DNA of 64,000 bases from Pelagibacterium flavum (GTDB lineage: Bacteria > Pseudomonadota > Alphaproteobacteria > Rhizobiales > Devosiaceae), in the NCBI RefSeq assembly GCF_025854335.1, contig NZ_CP107716.1, forward strand, positions 3,775,001 to 3,839,000. Reading direction: 5' to 3'. Of the stretch, positions 61,639 through 64,000 are shown in pieces. Under the pieces are notes generated by a model. It did not search any database. It had not been told where the DNA came from and was given only the letters and a program-made list of their open reading frames with translations. How positions within the stretch are numbered: position 1 is the first letter of the stretch; the number at the start of each line of letters is the position of its first letter. The translations under genes were made by a program, and so were the position numbers.

Positions 61639-62523
61639 ATGCAGACCAAACGGTCGATCTTTACCAATCGCTGGCTTCCCTATGCGCTTCTGGCGCCGCA
61701 GTTGGCCATTACCGCGATCTTTTTCATCTGGCCGGCCAGCCAGGCAGTTAAGTCGAGCTTCGAGCGCGAGGATCCGTTTGGCTTCCGCACGACGTTCGTC
61801 TGGTTCGAGAATTACACCCGCATCCTGTCGGACCCAAGCTATCTCAATGCGCTTGGCCGAACCGCGGTGTTCGCTGTTTCGGTCACCGTGCTGTCGATGG
61901 GATTTGCGCTTCTGTTGGCCGTCTGCGTCGATCGGGTATTGCGCACGGCGAAAGCCTATACAACCTTGCTGGTCTGGCCCTATGCCGTGGCCCCGGTGGT
62001 TGCCGGTGTGCTCTGGTGGTTTCTGTTCAACCCAACGATCGGCCTTCTGCCCTATGTGCTCGACTGGTTCGGCATCGATTGGAACCATCGCGTCAACGGC
62101 ACCCAGGCCATGGCGCTGATCACCATTGCCGCTGCCTGGAAACAGATTTCATATAATTTCCTGTTTTTCGTCGCCGGGCTGCAATCGATCCCCGCCTCGC
62201 TGTCCGAAGCCGCCTCGATCGATGGCGCCGGACCGTTCAAACGGTTCTGGACCATCGTTTTTCCGCTACTCTCTCCGACCACGTTTTTCCTTCTGATCAT
62301 CAACATCAATTATGTGATGTTCGAGACCTTCGGTGTGATCGACGCCACGACGGAAGGTGGACCGGGACAGGCAACGATGACGCTGGTCTACAAGGTCTAT
62401 ACGGACGGCGTGGCCGGGCTCAACATCGGTTCATCATCGGCCCAGTCGGTGCTCTTGATGGGTATCGTGATCATCCTCACCTTCATCCAGTTCCGCTACG
62501 TGGAACGCCGGGTCAATTACTAG
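61639..62523 (+). CDS. ugpA: sn-Glycerol-3-phosphate ABC transporter permease UgpA
   Basis: A 294-residue permease with six membrane helices. It starts with [20 protein letters not shown]. The ATPase-contact EAA loop is [20 protein letters not shown] near residue 190. The segment [20 protein letters not shown] is typical of UgpA. It forms the channel with UgpE. The ATG at 61639 has no strong ribosome site (GGGGCGTTGC upstream). Confidence 0.94.
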   Translation: MQTKRSIFTNRWLPYALLAPQLAITAIFFIWPASQAVKSSFEREDPFGFRTTFVWFENYTRILSDPSYLNALGRTAVFAVSVTVLSMGFALLLAVCVDRVLRTAKAYTTLLVWPYAVAPVVAGVLWWFLFNPTIGLLPYVLDWFGIDWNHRVNGTQAMALITIAAAWKQISYNFLFFVAGLQSIPASLSEAASIDGAGPFKRFWTIVFPLLSPTTFFLLIININYVMFETFGVIDATTEGGPGQATMTLVYKVYTDGVAGLNIGSSSAQSVLLMGIVIILTFIQFRYVERRVNY

Positions 62524-62536
62524 GAAGGACCCAGAC

Positions 62537-63385
62537 ATGGTTGAAAACAGGCCCTGGCTCGATTTCCTCACCCATCTCATCCTGATCGTCGGCGTTCTGA
62601 TCGTCGCCTTTCCGGTCTATGTCGCGTTCATCGCCTCGACCCACGAACCCGCAGCCTTCATTCGTGGCGTCATGCCGCTTTTGCCGGGCGACAATATGGG
62701 TGCCACCTATTCCCAGATGCTGGGCTCGGGGCTCGAAGTGGCCGGCACACCGCCGGTGTGGCTGATGCTGGGCAATTCGTTCTGGATGGCGATGATCGTT
62801 GCCGTGGGCAAGATCGCCATTTCGATCACGTCGGCCTTCGCCATCGTCTATTTCCGCTTCCCGTTCCGGCTCCTGGCCTTCTGGATGATCTTTGTCACCC
62901 TGATGCTGCCGGTCGAGGTGCGCATCATCCCGACCTTTGCGGTGGTGGCAAACCTTGGGATGCTCAATTCCTATGCCGGGCTCACCCTGCCGCTGATCGC
63001 GTCGGCGACGGCCACCTTCCTGTTCCGGCAGTTCTTCATGACGGTGCCCGAGGAGCTGATGGAAGCGGCACGGGTCGATGGCGCGGGTCCAATGAAGTTC
63101 TTCAAGGACATCCTGATTCCCATTTCGATCACCAATATCGCCGCGCTGTTTGTGATCATGTTCATCTATGGCTGGGTGCAATATCTCTGGCCGCTCCTCA
63201 TCACCACTCAAGAGCAGTTCTACACAATCGTGATGGGTATCAAACGGCTGATGGCCAATACCGACAGGGAGCCGGCCTGGAACCTTGTCATGGCGACCGT
63301 AATGCTCGCCATGGTCCCGCCCGTGCTCGTCGTCCTCCTCTTGCAGCGCCTGTTCATCAAGGGCCTCGTCGAAACCGAGAAATAA
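62537..63385 (+). CDS. ugpE: sn-Glycerol-3-phosphate ABC transporter permease UgpE
   Basis: A 282-residue permease with six helices: [20 protein letters not shown] first, then the UgpE-typical [20 protein letters not shown] loop, and the EAA motif [20 protein letters not shown] near residue 175. It pairs with UgpA. AAGGA lies before the ATG. The ugpC gene begins five bases after the stop. Confidence 0.94.
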   Translation: MVENRPWLDFLTHLILIVGVLIVAFPVYVAFIASTHEPAAFIRGVMPLLPGDNMGATYSQMLGSGLEVAGTPPVWLMLGNSFWMAMIVAVGKIAISITSAFAIVYFRFPFRLLAFWMIFVTLMLPVEVRIIPTFAVVANLGMLNSYAGLTLPLIASATATFLFRQFFMTVPEELMEAARVDGAGPMKFFKDILIPISITNIAALFVIMFIYGWVQYLWPLLITTQEQFYTIVMGIKRLMANTDREPAWNLVMATVMLAMVPPVLVVLLLQRLFIKGLVETEK

Positions 63386-63389
63386 CACA

Positions 63390-64000
63390 ATGGCTACAAT
63401 TGAAATCTCCGACGTCCGCAAGGTCTATCCCGGCAATGTCCAGGCGATCAAAGGCATCGACCTTTCGATCGAGGATGGCGAACTCGTCGTTCTCGTCGGT
63501 CCCTCGGGCTGCGGGAAATCGACCTTGCTGCGCATGCTGGCCGGGCTCGAAACCATCACTTCGGGCGAAGTGCGGATCGGCGAAAAGCTCGTCAACAAGC
63601 TCGAACCGGCCGAGCGCGACATTGCAATGGTGTTCCAGAACTATGCGCTTTACCCTCATATGAGCGTGCGCGGCAATCTCGAATACGGGTTGAAAAACCG
63701 CAAGACGCCGAGGGCCGAGATCGATGAGCGCGTCAACGAAGCGGCGCGCATTCTCGAGATCGAACCGTTTCTCGATCGCAAGCCGCGTCAGCTTTCCGGC
63801 GGTCAGCGCCAGCGCGTGGCCATGGGACGGGCCATCGTGCGCAAGCCCAAGGCATTCCTGTTCGACGAACCGCTGTCCAATCTCGATGCCAAGCTGCGCG
63901 GCCAGATGCGGGTGGAAATCCGCCGGTTGCAGCGCACGCTGGGCACGACCTCGGTTTATGTGACACATGATCAGCTCGAAGCCATGACGTTGGCCGACAA
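63390..64000 (+). CDS. ugpC: sn-Glycerol-3-phosphate ABC transporter ATP-binding protein UgpC, 3' end cut by window
   Basis: The first 203 codons of an MsmK/UgpC-type ATPase. Walker [17 protein letters not shown] near residue 37, Q-loop [16 protein letters not shown], signature [15 protein letters not shown], Walker [15 protein letters not shown], and the switch His in VTHDQLEAM. The C-terminal MalK-like regulatory domain is outside the window. It powers UgpAE. Confidence 0.93.
   Translation, partial: MATIEISDVRKVYPGNVQAIKGIDLSIEDGELVVLVGPSGCGKSTLLRMLAGLETITSGEVRIGEKLVNKLEPAERDIAMVFQNYALYPHMSVRGNLEYGLKNRKTPRAEIDERVNEAARILEIEPFLDRKPRQLSGGQRQRVAMGRAIVRKPKAFLFDEPLSNLDAKLRGQMRVEIRRLQRTLGTTSVYVTHDQLEAMTLAD

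Overview
The window reads as chromosomal DNA of a high-GC alphaproteobacterium of the order Hyphomicrobiales, most like a Devosia/Pelagibacterium-type bacterium. This is inferred from gene content: an Irr-type iron box in front of mbfA, an MmcB-type nuclease, a rimP-nusA-ylxR-infB block, and a urt/ure cluster with a sigma-54 promoter. The genus assignment is inference only; no 16S gene is present. Coding density is high and many neighbours overlap by ATGA or TGATG.

Region 1 (1-15.2 kb) is an accessory catabolic cluster. Two class III CoA-transferases flank a divergent, cysteine-poor pair of 2-hydroxyacyl-CoA-dehydratase-like subunits and a MarR regulator. Then come an MmgE/PrpD protein, a CapA-type metallophosphatase, a complete oligopeptide-type ABC importer, a GntR(FCD) regulator and a cytochrome P450. 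Near-identical TAGTTCA-N5-TGAACTA palindromes sit at the three promoters around marR. A second palindrome family (ATTGTCGACAAT) sits in front of both the importer operon and the P450. This suggests two local regulons for uptake, CoA activation and oxidation of one unidentified organic acid or amide. It is the best candidate here for an undescribed system.

Region 2 (15.2-20.9 kb) is a scar. An intact IS21-family element (istA/istB) lies between the C-terminal remnants of two unrelated genes without a visible target duplication. It is followed by small accessory genes (DUF1761, PhnB-like, YafY-like regulator), a 565-bp non-coding stretch with odd repeats, and tRNA-Arg(CCG).

Region 3 (21-33 kb) is mixed: a vanadium-haloperoxidase-like enzyme paired with an FG-GAP/ASPIC protein, a DHFR-like and a YCII-like protein, lepA, an extensin-like protein, two LysR regulators, a DUF1127-like miniprotein, Irr-box-controlled mbfA, a DUF2306 membrane protein and a membrane LytTR protein.

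Region 4 (32.9-42.2 kb) is core: infB, ylxR-like, nusA, rimP, trmB, metK (with a structured leader) and lnt, all on the minus strand and separated by good intrinsic terminators.

Region 5 (42.3-56.5 kb) is a urea acquisition and urease cluster: urtABCDE, ureD, ureA, a HupE/UreJ protein, ureB, ureC, azlCD, an MliC-like protein, then ureEFG. A GG-N10-GC sigma-54 promoter precedes urtA. An antisense gene for a secreted acidic protein, with its own terminator, is lodged between ureB and ureC.

Region 6 (56.4-64 kb) holds a DUF1127 protein, mmcB, ribokinase, a TrmA-family RNA methyltransferase and a ugpBAEC glycerol-3-phosphate importer behind a candidate Pho box; ugpC runs off the end.
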